The notes: a model not told the origin generated them from the sequence alone. Shown: positions 41,649-50,702, numbered from the stretch's first letter. The stretch: DNA of 64,000 nt from Mangrovicoccus sp. HB161399 (GCF_013184745.1 NZ_JAATVU010000015.1:1-64000), one strand, 5' to 3'. A program made the numbers and translations.

Positions 41649-42130
41649 CGATCCTCGCAAGGCCGCTGACCCAGGCGGCCTTCGCGCCCTTCGGCGACGT
41701 GCTGGAGGCTGCGGGGGCGCCCGACAAGCTGATCAACCAGGGGCTCTGCGGCCGGTTCCACGACCTGGCGCAGCTCGATTTCGGACCGGGCGGCCGGGCC
41801 GGGGTCAGCCTGTTCAAGGCCGAGCCGCGCAGCCTTCCCTACAAGCTGGAGATGGTCGAGCGCCATCCCGAGGGCAGCCAGGCCTTCCTGCCGATGTCGA
41901 TGGATCCGTTCCTCGTCGTCGTGGCCGAGGGCCGGGACGATGTGCCGGGGCCGGTTCATGCCTTCCTGACGGCGCCGGGGCAGGGGATCAACCTGCACCG
42001 CGGCACCTGGCACGGCGTGCTGACGCCGCTGTCGGCGCCGGGGCTCTTCGCCGTGGTCGACCGCATCGGGGACACGGCCAATCTCGAGGAACACTGGTTC
42101 GACGCGCCGATGACGGTCGCGGCCGCCTGA
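41645..42130 (+). CDS. allA: Ureidoglycolate lyase
   Basis: 161 residues. It splits ureidoglycolate into glyoxylate and urea. AllA cupin-type motifs are LTQAAFAPFGDVLEAAG, ERHPEGSQAFLPM, FLVVVAE, FLTAPGQGINLHRGTWHGVLTPL and VVDRIG. It is translationally coupled to alc by an ATGA overlap. It ends three bases before the converging SH3 gene with no visible terminator. Confidence 0.95.
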   Translation: MTILARPLTQAAFAPFGDVLEAAGAPDKLINQGLCGRFHDLAQLDFGPGGRAGVSLFKAEPRSLPYKLEMVERHPEGSQAFLPMSMDPFLVVVAEGRDDVPGPVHAFLTAPGQGINLHRGTWHGVLTPLSAPGLFAVVDRIGDTANLEEHWFDAPMTVAAA

Positions 42131-42133
42131 GCG

Positions 42134-42685
42134 CTACTTGGCCTCGGCCGCGAGGTCGGGGCCGGGCGGCGGCGCGATGTTGGCGCGGTCCGGCATTTCC
42201 GGATCGCCCGCGCCCCAGATGCCGCTTTCATGGACCCAGCCGCGGATGCCGTCCGCGGTGATGCGGCACCAGCCGGACTCGCATTCCTTCAGCTGGGCGA
42301 TCACGCCCTCCTGCGCCTCGGCCAGCACCTCGGAGGCGTCCTCGGGGCCGCGGTGGATCTCCAGCATGTCGTCGTCGACGATCACCGTGCGGTTGCGGCT
42401 GAGCAGCACGTAATGCACCCAGCCGCCGAAGCCGTCGCGGTCGACGACGCGGCGCCAATGGCCGTATTCGGCCGTCACCATCAGCGGCATGTTGCGGTGC
42501 TTGAACACCCAGTCGATGCGGTGGTTGATCGAGGGCCCGCGCCGGGCATTCGCCTCGGGCGCCTTCATCGACACCCAGCGCGGCAGCGGCTGGCCGGTTT
42601 CGGAGCCGATTTTCTGCTGCTGGGCAGCTGCCGGTGCCGCCGCGGCGAGCGCGACCGCCAAGACGGCCCTGTACAATGGTCTCAT
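42134..42685 (-). CDS. Secreted SH3-domain protein
   Basis: 183 residues. Signal peptide MRPLYRAVLAVALAAAAPAAA. One bacterial SH3 (SH3_4/DUF1058-like) module is seen in WVSMKAPEANARRGPSINHR, VTAEYGHWRRVVDRDGFGGW and VHYVLLSRNRT. A second SH3-like repeat follows (VLAEAQEGVIAQLKECESGW, CRITADGIRGWVHESGIWG). Such proteins sit in the periplasm and are thought to bind cell-wall or protein ligands. Function unknown. It is divergent from the 2-hydroxyacid dehydrogenase. Confidence 0.9.
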   Translation of the reverse strand: MRPLYRAVLAVALAAAAPAAAQQQKIGSETGQPLPRWVSMKAPEANARRGPSINHRIDWVFKHRNMPLMVTAEYGHWRRVVDRDGFGGWVHYVLLSRNRTVIVDDDMLEIHRGPEDASEVLAEAQEGVIAQLKECESGWCRITADGIRGWVHESGIWGAGDPEMPDRANIAPPPGPDLAAEAK

Positions 42686-42814
42686 TGCCTTGCCTCTGCT
42701 CTGCCTGGGCCGCGGTTTAAATTGCCGCGCGCGCACCGGGGTTCTTGTGTCCCCTGATCTTATGCCGCAATTTGCCACCGAATGGGGCTCAAGGAAAGAC
42801 CGAGGGTGGAGAGA

Positions 42815-43801
42815 ATGGGGCAGGACCGTTTGAAAGTTGTCGTGACCCGGCGGTTGCCGGAAGCCGTTGAGAAGCGCCTGGCGGATCTCTTCGACACCAC
42901 CCTGCGCGAAGACGACACGCCGATGACCAAGGCGGAGCTGATCGAGGCGATCCGCACGGCCGACGTCCTGGTGCCGACGGTGACCGACCAGATCGACGCG
43001 GGCATGATCGCCCAGGCCGGCCCGAACATGAAGCTCTTCGCCAACTATGGCGCGGGGGTCGACCACATCGACGTCCGCACCGCGCGGCAGCGCGGCATTC
43101 TCGTGACCTACACCCCCAATGTCGTCACCGACGACACCGCCGACATGGCGATGGCGCTGATGCTGGGCGTCACCCGGCGCATCCCCGAGGGCCTGGCTCT
43201 GATGCAGTCCGGCCAGTGGAAGGGCTGGGCCCCGACCGCGCTACTGGGCGGCCGCCTCGGCGGGCGGCGGCTGGGGATCATCGGCATGGGCCGGATCGGC
43301 ACCGCGGTGGCGCGCCGCGCCCGGGCCTTCGGGCTGGAAATCCACTACCACAACCGGCGTCCCGTCCATTCCTCGGTCGCCGAGGAGCTGGGCGCGACCT
43401 ATTGGGAAGACCTCGACGAGATGATCCGCCGCTCGGACATCCTGTCGGTCAACTGCCCGTCGACGGCCGACACGTTCCACCTGGTCAACGCGCGGCGGCT
43501 GAAGCTGATGAAGCGCACCGCCGTCGTGGTGAACGTCTCGCGCGGCGAGGTGATCGACGAGGCGGCGCTGACCCGGGCGCTGCGCGCCGGCGAACTGGCC
43601 GGGGCGGGGCTCGACGTGTTCGAGAAGGGCCCCGAGTCGACCGCGCCGCTGCGCGACCTGACCAATGTGGTGCTGCTGCCGCACATGGGCTCGGCCACGG
43701 TCGAGGGCCGGATCGAGATGGGCGAGAAGGTGATCATCAACATCAAGACCTTCGCCGACGGCCACCGCCCGCCGGACCAGGTCATTCCCGGGATGCTGTG
43801 A
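42815..43801 (+). CDS. D-2-hydroxyacid dehydrogenase (glyoxylate/hydroxypyruvate reductase type)
   Basis: 328 residues. NAD(P)-binding Rossmann motif GIIGMGRIGTAVARRA, catalytic Arg in VVNVSRGEVIDE, Glu in LDVFEKGPES and His in LLPHMGSATVEGR. The ANYGAGVDHIDV and NVVTDDTADMAMALMLG blocks match the GyaR/GRHPR branch that reduces glyoxylate or hydroxypyruvate. It lies next to allantoin degradation, whose end product is glyoxylate, which supports that substrate. The start at 42815 follows GGGTGGAGAGA. An upstream ATG at 42782 adds 11 residues. Confidence 0.92.
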   Translation: MGQDRLKVVVTRRLPEAVEKRLADLFDTTLREDDTPMTKAELIEAIRTADVLVPTVTDQIDAGMIAQAGPNMKLFANYGAGVDHIDVRTARQRGILVTYTPNVVTDDTADMAMALMLGVTRRIPEGLALMQSGQWKGWAPTALLGGRLGGRRLGIIGMGRIGTAVARRARAFGLEIHYHNRRPVHSSVAEELGATYWEDLDEMIRRSDILSVNCPSTADTFHLVNARRLKLMKRTAVVVNVSRGEVIDEAALTRALRAGELAGAGLDVFEKGPESTAPLRDLTNVVLLPHMGSATVEGRIEMGEKVIINIKTFADGHRPPDQVIPGML

Positions 43802-43809
43802 CCGGACCG

Positions 43810-43830
43810 GGGGCCGCGCTGCGGCCCCTT
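43810..43830 (+). terminator. Hairpin terminator after the 2-hydroxyacid dehydrogenase
   Basis: GGGGCCGC-GCT-GCGGCCCC is a perfect eight-base stem followed by TT. It lies between converging gene ends (43801 and 43847). Confidence 0.65.
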
Positions 43831-43846
43831 CGCGTTTCCGGCGGGA

Positions 43847-44605
43847 TCAGGCGCCGTGGCGCATGTCGACGGCGAACAGGTCCTGGTCGGGGCGCAGCCG
43901 CTTCACCTGCTGGGTGACGTCGGTCATGTAGACCAGCGCGCCGAGGATGCCGCCCTCGCCGGAATTCACCGGGCGCATGTCGCAGCGCATGATCGTCGCC
44001 CGGCCGTGGTCCGGCAGCGCGACATGGTATGTCTGCAGCTTGCCCGCGAAACAGGCGTCGAGCCGGGCGCGGGCGCGCGTCTCGAAGCGGTGGCGGCCGA
44101 TCACCTCGGCCAGCGGCATCCCCATCAGCGATATCTGCTGCCGCCCGAAATGGCGCGCGGTCTCCTCGCTGGTGGCGATCAAGCAGTAATCCGTGCCGAT
44201 CAGCGACAGCCGCCCCTCGGCGAAGGCGACATAGTCGGCCACCGATCCGCCGAAATGCGCGGCCGGGCGCGCGCCGGAGGGCCGGGTCATGCAGGGCACG
44301 GCCGCGGTCCGTTCCGGCTGGCCGATCGCGCCGCAGGCTTCCTGTGCCGCATCCAGCAGCGCCGACAGCTCGGGGGCGAAGCCCTGCATCTGCGCGTCGC
44401 GCTGGATCAGGTTGACGATGCAGGCCAGCTTCTGCGCCGCCTCCTGCGGGTCGCGCGGCGCCGCCCCGAGGACTTCGCCGCGAAGGTCGCTTGCCTGGCG
44501 CAGCAGCAGCGACAGGTCAGCCGTGTCGGGCTCGTCCCGCTGCAGCAGCGCGTCGATGCGGCTGTTCACGAGGCTGTACTGCGCAAGCGCACTCAGCAGA
44601 GACAT
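43847..44605 (-). CDS. PAS-domain protein, cytoplasmic
   Basis: 252 residues. The N-terminal 90 residues are helical (LLLRQASDLRGEVLGAA). A linker follows, then a PAS-like fold from about residue 120 (VADYVAFAEGRLSLIGTDYC, YCLIATSEETARHFG, GMPLAEVIGRHRFETRARAR) ending ALVYMTDVTQQVKRLRPD. No kinase, GGDEF or DNA-binding domain is attached, so it is a lone sensor or partner protein. It is 82 bases downstream of panB and may be in the same transcript, but the gap is AT-rich and could carry its own promoter. Confidence 0.8.
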   Translation of the reverse strand: MSLLSALAQYSLVNSRIDALLQRDEPDTADLSLLLRQASDLRGEVLGAAPRDPQEAAQKLACIVNLIQRDAQMQGFAPELSALLDAAQEACGAIGQPERTAAVPCMTRPSGARPAAHFGGSVADYVAFAEGRLSLIGTDYCLIATSEETARHFGRQQISLMGMPLAEVIGRHRFETRARARLDACFAGKLQTYHVALPDHGRATIMRCDMRPVNSGEGGILGALVYMTDVTQQVKRLRPDQDLFAVDMRHGA

Positions 44606-44687
44606 GTTCCGTCCGCCAAAACATTCATCCTGAATTCAACGTGCGGGATGGAAACCGTTTAGCTTCGCAAGGTCAAGTAAATTGATC

Positions 44688-45497
44688 TTAACGGTACACT
44701 TGATCCTCGCCGGGGAAGGAGCGGTCGCGCACTTCTTCGGCATAGGACTTGACCGCCTGCTTGATCATGTCACCCAACTGACCGTAAACCTTGACAAATT
44801 TCGGAGTCCAGGGGTTTAGGCCCAGCATGTCCTCCAGCACGAGGATCTGGCCGTCGCAATGGGCGGAGGCACCGATTCCGATGGTGGGGATGGCGACCTG
44901 GTCGGTGATCCGGCGCGCCAGCGGCTCCAGCATGCCCTCCAGCACCAGCGCGAAGGCGCCGGCCTCGGCCACTGCACGGGCATCCTCCTCGTGCATCGGC
45001 CAGCTTTCCTCGTCCCTGCCCTGAGTCTTGAAGCCGCCCATGACATGGCTCGATTGCGGGGTCAGGCCGATATGGGCCATCACCGGAATGCCGCGCTCGG
45101 TCAGGAAGCGGATGGTCTCGGCCATGCGCTTGCCGCCCTCCAGCTTGACCGCGCCGCAGCCGGTTTCCTTCATGATCTTGGCGGCGTTGCGGAAGGCGAT
45201 GGAGGGGCTTTCCTCGTAGGTGCCGAAGGGCATGTCGACCACGATCAGCGCCCTCTTCGTGCCGCGGACCACGGCCCGGCCATGCATGATCATCAGGTCG
45301 AGCGGCACGCCGACGGTCGATTCCATGCCGTGCATCACCATCCCGAGGCTGTCGCCCACCAGGATGAAATCGGCCACCTCGTCGACGATCGCGGCGGTAT
45401 GGGCATGGTAGGAGGTCAGCGAGACGATGGGCTCGCCGCCCTTGCGCCGGGCGATCTGAGGGACGGTGACGCGGCGGATGGGGGCCTGGGTGCTCAT
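44688..45497 (-). CDS. panB: 3-methyl-2-oxobutanoate hydroxymethyltransferase
   Basis: 269 residues. It makes ketopantoate from alpha-ketoisovalerate and methylene-tetrahydrofolate. Motifs are [65 protein letters not shown] and [20 protein letters not shown], including the metal-binding Asp and Glu. It follows panC by ten bases in the order panC-panB, the first and last steps of pantothenate assembly. Confidence 0.97.
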   Translation of the reverse strand: MSTQAPIRRVTVPQIARRKGGEPIVSLTSYHAHTAAIVDEVADFILVGDSLGMVMHGMESTVGVPLDLMIMHGRAVVRGTKRALIVVDMPFGTYEESPSIAFRNAAKIMKETGCGAVKLEGGKRMAETIRFLTERGIPVMAHIGLTPQSSHVMGGFKTQGRDEESWPMHEEDARAVAEAGAFALVLEGMLEPLARRITDQVAIPTIGIGASAHCDGQILVLEDMLGLNPWTPKFVKVYGQLGDMIKQAVKSYAEEVRDRSFPGEDQVYR

Positions 45498-45507
45498 GGA
45501 TGTCTCC

Positions 45508-46359
45508 TTAGGCGGGGGTCACGACGCGGTTGTCGATGAGGAGGATTGGGCCGAAGCGGACGGCGAGCAGGATCACCGCCGGTCGGTCGAGCGGACCGTC
45601 CAGGTCGGCCAGGGTCGCGGCATCCTGGATGTCGATCGCGTCGACTTCGGCGGAAGGCGCCTCGGCCAGTGTCAGCGCGATGTCGGCGCGCAGCTCGCCG
45701 ATGGTCACCGGCCCCTTGGCCAGCTCTTCGGCGCGGTCGAGCGCGCGGTTCAGCACCGGCGCCTCGATCCGGTGCTCTTCCGACAGGCGGACATTGCGCG
45801 AGGACATGGCCAGCCCGTCGGCTTCGCGCACGATCGGATGGCCGGCGACCTCCACGGGCACGTCGAGATCGCGCACCATGGTGCGGATCACCGCGAGCTG
45901 CTGGTAGTCCTTCTCGCCGAAGAAGGCGGCATCCGGCTGCACGATGTTGAAGAGCTTGGTGACGACCGTGGCGACGCCGCGGAAATGGCCGGGGCGCAGC
46001 GCGCCGATCAGCACCTTCGACAGTCCGGTGGTCTCGACGATGGTCTGCGCGCCCGGCGGATACATCTCGTCCACGCCGGGCAGGAACACGGCATCCACCC
46101 CTTCGGCGCGCAGCAGATCCAGGTCGCGCGCGTCATCGCGGGGGTATTTCTCCAGGTCGGACGGATCCTCGAACTGGGTCGGGTTCACGAAGACCGAGAC
46201 GACGACCCGGTCGCAATTGGCCTTGGCCATGCGGACGAGGCCAAGATGGCCCTCGTGCAGCGCACCCATGGTCGGCACGAAACCGATCCGCTGCGCCCCG
46301 CCCGCGCGCATCGTCGCGATGGCACGGCGGATCCCGGTCTTGCTGTTTCGGATTTCCAT
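45508..46359 (-). CDS. panC: Pantothenate synthetase
   Basis: 283 residues. It joins pantoate and beta-alanine using ATP. The nucleotidyl-transferase HIGH-type motif is in [19 protein letters not shown]. Others are [60 protein letters not shown] and [12 protein letters not shown]. It is first of the panC-panB pair. The coaBC gene that acts later in the same pathway lies 15 kb away. Confidence 0.97.
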   Translation of the reverse strand: MEIRNSKTGIRRAIATMRAGGAQRIGFVPTMGALHEGHLGLVRMAKANCDRVVVSVFVNPTQFEDPSDLEKYPRDDARDLDLLRAEGVDAVFLPGVDEMYPPGAQTIVETTGLSKVLIGALRPGHFRGVATVVTKLFNIVQPDAAFFGEKDYQQLAVIRTMVRDLDVPVEVAGHPIVREADGLAMSSRNVRLSEEHRIEAPVLNRALDRAEELAKGPVTIGELRADIALTLAEAPSAEVDAIDIQDAATLADLDGPLDRPAVILLAVRFGPILLIDNRVVTPA

Positions 46360-46425
46360 GGGGCACCCCTCCCGGCTCTTGCGGCTGGCATACGAAACCG
46401 GGCGGGCGCAGGCAAGGCGAAGGGC

Positions 46426-47115
46426 TCAGGCGACGGCCGTTGGCGCCTGCGGGCGGGGCCACATCGGCGTCAGCTTCGGCGCGGCCGCGTGGCGGTCGTG
46501 CTTCAGCAGCGAGATGTAGTCCTTCACCACGTGGTCGATGCCGAAATGCGACCGCGCGCTGTCGAGCTCCTGCACCGAGCCGAGCCAGCGCAGGTTTTTC
46601 AGCTTGTAGCCCTCGGTGACGAAATCCTGCTTCCACACGACGTTCATCACCCAGCCCTCGCCCTCGACCTGCGGCTGGTCGGCCCGGATCACCTGGGGCG
46701 AGGCGAAGCCGATGGCCGGGACTTTCAGCGCGGTGCCGATGATCTGGGCCGAGGCCGCACCGAGCGAATGGCCGGCGATGAATGTCGGCTTCCGCCCGCG
46801 CAGGAAGGCCATGACCTTCAGCGCATGCAGCAGGAAGCCGCCGTGGAACTGGCTGACGGGCAGCGATCCGGTCAGCTGCGCCAGCCGCGCCGAATCGGCC
46901 AGGCGGCGGTCCGGGCGCAGGTTGAAGTCGACATAGTCGCGGATGCCGTTCGAGCCGGTGATCAGCAGCGTCCCGCCGCGGGTCAGCGCCGCCTCGGCCT
47001 TGCCGTCGCGCGAGACATCGGCCAGCCCCGAGACCATCCGGGCGGCCAGCATGGCCGGGCGGAAGCGGTCCAGCTCCTTCGCCACCTCGACGTAATCGCG
47101 TGCAATCACCGGCAT
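46426..47115 (-). CDS. Class 3 lipase-like alpha/beta hydrolase
   Basis: 229 residues with no signal peptide. The nucleophile elbow is FIAGHSLGAASAQI (Ser117), preceded by LITGSNGIRDYVDFN and HGGFLLHALKVMAFL, the spacing typical of fungal-type lipase-3 domains. A candidate acid and His follow in AIGFASPQV and RSHFGIDHVVKDY. Substrate unknown. It is divergent from the CBS-domain gene, with a 206-base gap between them. Confidence 0.75.
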   Translation of the reverse strand: MPVIARDYVEVAKELDRFRPAMLAARMVSGLADVSRDGKAEAALTRGGTLLITGSNGIRDYVDFNLRPDRRLADSARLAQLTGSLPVSQFHGGFLLHALKVMAFLRGRKPTFIAGHSLGAASAQIIGTALKVPAIGFASPQVIRADQPQVEGEGWVMNVVWKQDFVTEGYKLKNLRWLGSVQELDSARSHFGIDHVVKDYISLLKHDRHAAAPKLTPMWPRPQAPTAVA

Positions 47116-47321
47116 TCCCGATCTCCTCCTGCCCGCCGCCTGCCTCCGTGCCGCGGCGCTCCTTCGGGAAATCCAAGCACCGGCCGTGCCGTCTGTCCAG
47201 CGTCCGCCGGGGCAGGGCGCGCTTAGGATTCGTTAACCGCCCGCGCAGGAAGCTGGCCGGTTCAGTCCGGAATTCGACTACAATGCCCATCATCAAGCTG
47301 GACAATGCAGGGAGGACTCGC

Positions 47322-47774
47322 ATGATCCATCAGTCGATCGCCATGATCGTGACATCCCGCCCGCTCCAGACCGTATCGCCAGACGCGACCGTCCGGGAGG
47401 CCTGCCACAAGCTCGCCGTCGCGCCCGAAGGGGCGGTTGCGGTCCTGGACGGCAGGGAGCTTGTCGGCATCGTATCCGAACATGACGTGATCGCCCGCGC
47501 GATCTGCGCCGACCGGGCCACCACCGAGACGCTGGTCGCTGCCGTGATGACGGCCGATCCCTGCACCATCGACGTCTCCGCCAGCCTGGCGGAAGCCATG
47601 AAGATCATGACCGACGGCGATTTCCGCCACCTGCCGGTCATGCTGGGCAGCGAACTGGTCGGCATCCTGTCGATGCGGGACATCCCGACCCAGTACCGGC
47701 TGCTGGTGGAGCGCTTCGCCGAGTTCCGCGATACCGCGCTCGGCCCGGACGACCGCGTGACCATGCTGGTCTGA
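47322..47774 (+). CDS. Tandem CBS-domain protein 1
   Basis: 150 residues consisting of two CBS motifs (PLQTVSPDATVREACHKLA, AVLDGRELVGIVSEHDVIAR; then PCTIDVSASLAEAMKIMTDG, FRHLPVMLGSELVGILSMRD). The pair forms a Bateman module that binds adenosine-type ligands. No effector domain is present, so it acts on a partner. GGGAGG lies before ATG 47322. A similar 150-aa protein lies 1.1 kb downstream. A hairpin follows. Confidence 0.93.
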   Translation: MIHQSIAMIVTSRPLQTVSPDATVREACHKLAVAPEGAVAVLDGRELVGIVSEHDVIARAICADRATTETLVAAVMTADPCTIDVSASLAEAMKIMTDGDFRHLPVMLGSELVGILSMRDIPTQYRLLVERFAEFRDTALGPDDRVTMLV

Positions 47775-47782
47775 CGCGGCAG

Positions 47783-47818
47783 GGAAGGCCGCCCGCGCCG
47801 GTGCCGGGCGGCCCTTCC
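47783..47818. terminator. Bidirectional hairpin between CBS gene 1 and the AhpD-like gene
   Basis: GGAAGGCCGCCCG (47783-47795) pairs with CGGGCGGCCCTTCC (47805-47818), with one bulged base, between converging genes ending at 47774 and 47821. There is no strong T-run. Confidence 0.65.
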
Positions 47819-47820
47819 GT

Positions 47821-48159
47821 TCAGGCCGCCGCCAGCTCGTCGTAGCAGGCCAGCGTCTTGGCGGCGTACATCAGCGACGGCCCGCCGCCCATCTGCACGC
47901 ACATCGACAGCATGTCCGAGATCTCTTCCCGGGTGGCGCCGCATTTCACCAGCGCCTCGGTATGGAAGGCGATGCAGGGCTCGCAGCGGTCGGCCACGGC
48001 AATTGCCAGCGCGATCAGCTCCAGCGTCTTCTTGTCGAGCGCGGTGCCGGTCTTGGCCGCCTTGGACAGGGCGCCGAAGCCCTTGCTCATCTCCGGTGCC
48101 GCCTGGTTCAGGCTGCGCAGGCTGGTTCTCATTTCGTCGAGCTTGTCGGCCCAGGTCAT
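47821..48159 (-). CDS. Carboxymuconolactone decarboxylase/AhpD-like protein
   Basis: 112 residues. CMD-fold features are KTLELIALAIAVADRCEPCIAFHTEALVKCGATREE, here split as LELIALAIAVADRCEPC and IAFHTEALVKCGATREE. The redox pair is CEPC with His three residues on. This is the AhpD signature for alkylhydroperoxide reduction or related thiol chemistry. Start ATG 48159. It lies between two similar CBS proteins and is divergent from the second, with a 231-base gap containing CGTTAACG and AT-rich promoter-like DNA. Confidence 0.92.
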   Translation of the reverse strand: MTWADKLDEMRTSLRSLNQAAPEMSKGFGALSKAAKTGTALDKKTLELIALAIAVADRCEPCIAFHTEALVKCGATREEISDMLSMCVQMGGGPSLMYAAKTLACYDELAAA

Positions 48160-48390
48160 CGTCGGCCCCTTTCCGGGAATGGTTGCTGGCTGGCCGCTTC
48201 CTAGCGCGTCACGCATCCGGAAAACTTGATCCATGCTAAATTCCGCATTCGAAAGTCAGGAAAAGCCGTCTCTTTCCGGCGGGGCGCTGCGGAAGCGGTT
48301 TTCGTTAACGTTGCGATAACGGGATACCGGACTAGTTTGTAACAGGAATATGACAGATGGTTTTGCCATCGACATCGTTAGGAGGAGCAG

Positions 48391-48843
48391 ATGGTGATCA
48401 GAACCGTCGGGGATGTGGTGCGGAACCGCCCGTTCGGCAGCGTCCTGCCGGGGCAGAGCCTGCGCGAGGCCTGCCGCGAGATGCGCCGGGCCGGAGACGG
48501 GGCGCTGGCCGTGATGGAGGAAGGCGCGCTCTGCGGCATCCTGTGCGAGACCGACGTGATCCACCGCGCGGTCTGCGAGGGGCTGCCGATGGACGGCACG
48601 GCCGTCAGCGAGGTGATGAGCCGCGGGCCGGAGGTGATCGACGCGTCCGACAGCGTGGCCGCGGCGCTGCAGGCGATGTACGAGGGCGGCTTCCGCCACC
48701 TGCCGGTCCTGGAGGGGGCGCTGGTGATCGGCATCCTGTCGATGCGCGACATCCCGACCGAGTACCGCTACATGGCCGAGCGCTTCGCCCAGGCCCAGAC
48801 CGGGCCGCGTCCGCTGGCCGAGCGCGGCTACCGCCTGCTCTGA
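48391..48843 (+). CDS. Tandem CBS-domain protein 2
   Basis: 150 residues, with two CBS motifs. It shares length and the closing signature with CBS protein 1 (FRHLPVLEG, GILSMRDIPTEYRYMAERFA here; ILSMRDIPTQYRLLVERFA there). It is therefore probably an ancient paralogue. The first motif (SVLPGQSLREACREMRRAGD, LCGILCETDVIHRAV) carries two extra cysteines. AGGAGGAGC lies directly before the ATG. A terminator-like hairpin follows within ten bases. Confidence 0.93.
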   Translation: MVIRTVGDVVRNRPFGSVLPGQSLREACREMRRAGDGALAVMEEGALCGILCETDVIHRAVCEGLPMDGTAVSEVMSRGPEVIDASDSVAAALQAMYEGGFRHLPVLEGALVIGILSMRDIPTEYRYMAERFAQAQTGPRPLAERGYRLL

Positions 48844-48851
48844 AACGGGAA

Positions 48852-48877
48852 AAGCGCGCAGGCTGCGCTGCGCGCTT
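48852..48877. terminator. Hairpin between CBS gene 2 and the BMP gene
   Basis: AAGCGCGCAG-N6-CTGCGCGCTT is a perfect 10-bp stem (48852-48861, 48868-48877) between converging genes ending at 48843 and 48902. It probably ends both transcripts. Confidence 0.75.
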
Positions 48878-48901
48878 CCGCTTGCCGTCCCGGGGACGGG
48901 A

Positions 48902-49981
48902 TCAGTTCGGGATGTCGCCCGTCACGCCTTCGACATAGAAGCTCATGCCGGCCAGGGTGCCGTCATCCGCGACCTCGCCATCGGCCAGCCAGGGGGTGCC
49001 GTCCTGCTTGTTCAGCGGGCCGGTGAACGGATGGTAGCTGCCGTCGACGATCGAGTTCATCACCTCGGTGGCCTTGGCCTTCACCTCCTCGGGCATGGCG
49101 TCGGAGAATTCGCCGATGCCGACCATGCCGTCCTTGATGCCCGACCAGGTCATCGCGGTTTCCCAGGTGCCGTCCATCACCGCCTGGACGCGCTCCTCGT
49201 AATAGGGTGCCCATTCGTCGATGATCGAGCTCAGCCGCGGCTTCGGCGCGTATTGCGCCATGTCCGCCGCCTGGCCGAAGCCGTAGCCGCCGACCTTCTC
49301 CATCGTCGCCAGCGGGGCGGTGGAGTCGGTATGGGCCAGGATCACGTCGACGCCCTGCTCGCGCAGCGCCTGGGTCGCGTCGGCTTCCTTCGCCGGGTCG
49401 TACCAGGTGTTCAGCCAGACGACGCGGATCTCGACGTCGGGATTGACCTTCTTGGCATGGATGTAGGTTGAGTTGATGCCGCGGATGACTTCCGGGATCG
49501 GGAAGGAGGCGAGATAGCCGATCTTGTTGGTCTCGGTCATCATGCCGGCGATGGTGCCCATCACCGCCCGGCCCTCGTAGAAGCGCGCCGAATAGTTGGC
49601 GAAGTTCGGGCCCGACTTGAAGCCGGTCGCATGCTCGAACTTCACGTTAGGGAACTTTGCCGCGACGCTTTCCACCTGGTCCATGTAGCCGAAGGAGGTG
49701 GCGAAGATGATGTCCGCGCCGGTCAGCGCCATCTGGGTCATGACGCGCTCGGCATCCGGACCTTCCGGCACCGACTCCTGCTCGATCAGCTCCACCTGGT
49801 CGCCGAAATGCTCCTTCAGCTTCACGGCCGCCTCGTGGTGGTGCTGCGACCAGCCGCCGTCGTTGACGGGGCCGACATAGACGAATCCGACCTTGACCGG
49901 GTCAGCCGCGAGGGCTGCGGTCGCCGCGCCCATGGCGAGGGCGAGGCTGGTGGCCATGGCGGAAATGCTGGGAAATCTCAT
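48902..49981 (-). CDS. BMP-family ABC transporter substrate-binding protein
   Basis: 359 residues. Signal peptide MRFPSISAMATSLALAMGAATAALA, then a Med/BMP-type periplasmic domain (VGFVYVGPVNDGGWSQHHHE, FATSFGYMDQVESVAAKFPN, EHATGFKSGPNFANYSARFY, RAVMGTIAGMMTETNKIGYL). BMP proteins with this permease/ATPase set usually import purine nucleosides or nucleobases. It is last in the minus-strand operon, overlapping the K+ channel gene by 80 bases, and has its own strong GGAAGGAAAG ribosome-binding site. Adjacent xdh genes support a purine ligand. Confidence 0.93.
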   Translation of the reverse strand: MRFPSISAMATSLALAMGAATAALAADPVKVGFVYVGPVNDGGWSQHHHEAAVKLKEHFGDQVELIEQESVPEGPDAERVMTQMALTGADIIFATSFGYMDQVESVAAKFPNVKFEHATGFKSGPNFANYSARFYEGRAVMGTIAGMMTETNKIGYLASFPIPEVIRGINSTYIHAKKVNPDVEIRVVWLNTWYDPAKEADATQALREQGVDVILAHTDSTAPLATMEKVGGYGFGQAADMAQYAPKPRLSSIIDEWAPYYEERVQAVMDGTWETAMTWSGIKDGMVGIGEFSDAMPEEVKAKATEVMNSIVDGSYHPFTGPLNKQDGTPWLADGEVADDGTLAGMSFYVEGVTGDIPN

Positions 49982-50702
49982 GTCTTTCCTTCCTGCTGCG
50001 GTCTTGCCGGGACTGTTCGATGAGCGCCGAGGTGATCACGGCGGCGGGGACGGCAATGACCCCCAGCCCGACGAATAGGATGGCCGAGGTGAAGATCCTC
50101 CCCCCGGCGGTGATCGGATAGCTGTCGCCGTAGCCCACGGTGGTGAAGCTGACGACTGCCCACCACATGCTTTCGGGGATCGACCCGAAGGCCTCGGGCT
50201 GGGCGTCATGCTCGAAGATGTAGATGCCGACGGCGGCAATGTAGAGGACGATCCCCGCGAGCAGCGCGAAGACCGTGAGGTCGCCCTTCACCGAGGCCAG
50301 CGCGTCGGTGAGCCGGTCCAGCGCATGCGCGGCGCGCAGGAGCTTCAGCAGCCGGAACAGCCGCACCACCCGCAGCGAGCGCAGCGCCGCCCATTCCGGG
50401 CTGAGCATGGCGAAGGCGGGCAGGCAGGCCATCAGGTCGACGATGCCCCAGAAGCTGAAGATGTAATGCAGCGGCCGCGGCGCGCAGATGATGCGGATGA
50501 TGTATTCGGTGGTGAAGACCGCAAGGATGAACCACTCGAAGATCTGCATCGCCCCGTCGAAGACGGGCGGCAGGTCGTCCAGCGATTCCAGCGTGATCGC
50601 GACTGCCGACAGCACGATCGCGCCGTTAAGGAGGAAGGCGACGATGCGGCCCAGCCGGGGATGCTCGCCCTCCAGCACGCTCAGGATCTCTGCTCGCCTC
50701 AT
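49902..50702 (-). CDS. Voltage-gated K+ channel (ion transport family)
   Basis: 266 residues with six membrane helices. S4 carries a positively charged ladder (ALRSLRVVRLFRLLKLLRAA). The pore loop has the K+ selectivity filter in SFTTVGYGDSYP, then S6 (FTSAILFVGLGVIAVPAAVI). No cyclic-nucleotide or TrkA domain follows. The last 26 residues are Arg/His/Pro-rich and are read from DNA that encodes the BMP signal peptide in another frame. The gene sits 33 bases after the ABC permease gene and inside the purine operon. A regulatory or ionic role is inference only. Confidence 0.9.
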   Translation of the reverse strand: MRRAEILSVLEGEHPRLGRIVAFLLNGAIVLSAVAITLESLDDLPPVFDGAMQIFEWFILAVFTTEYIIRIICAPRPLHYIFSFWGIVDLMACLPAFAMLSPEWAALRSLRVVRLFRLLKLLRAAHALDRLTDALASVKGDLTVFALLAGIVLYIAAVGIYIFEHDAQPEAFGSIPESMWWAVVSFTTVGYGDSYPITAGGRIFTSAILFVGLGVIAVPAAVITSALIEQSRQDRSRKERHEISQHFRHGHQPRPRHGRGDRSPRG

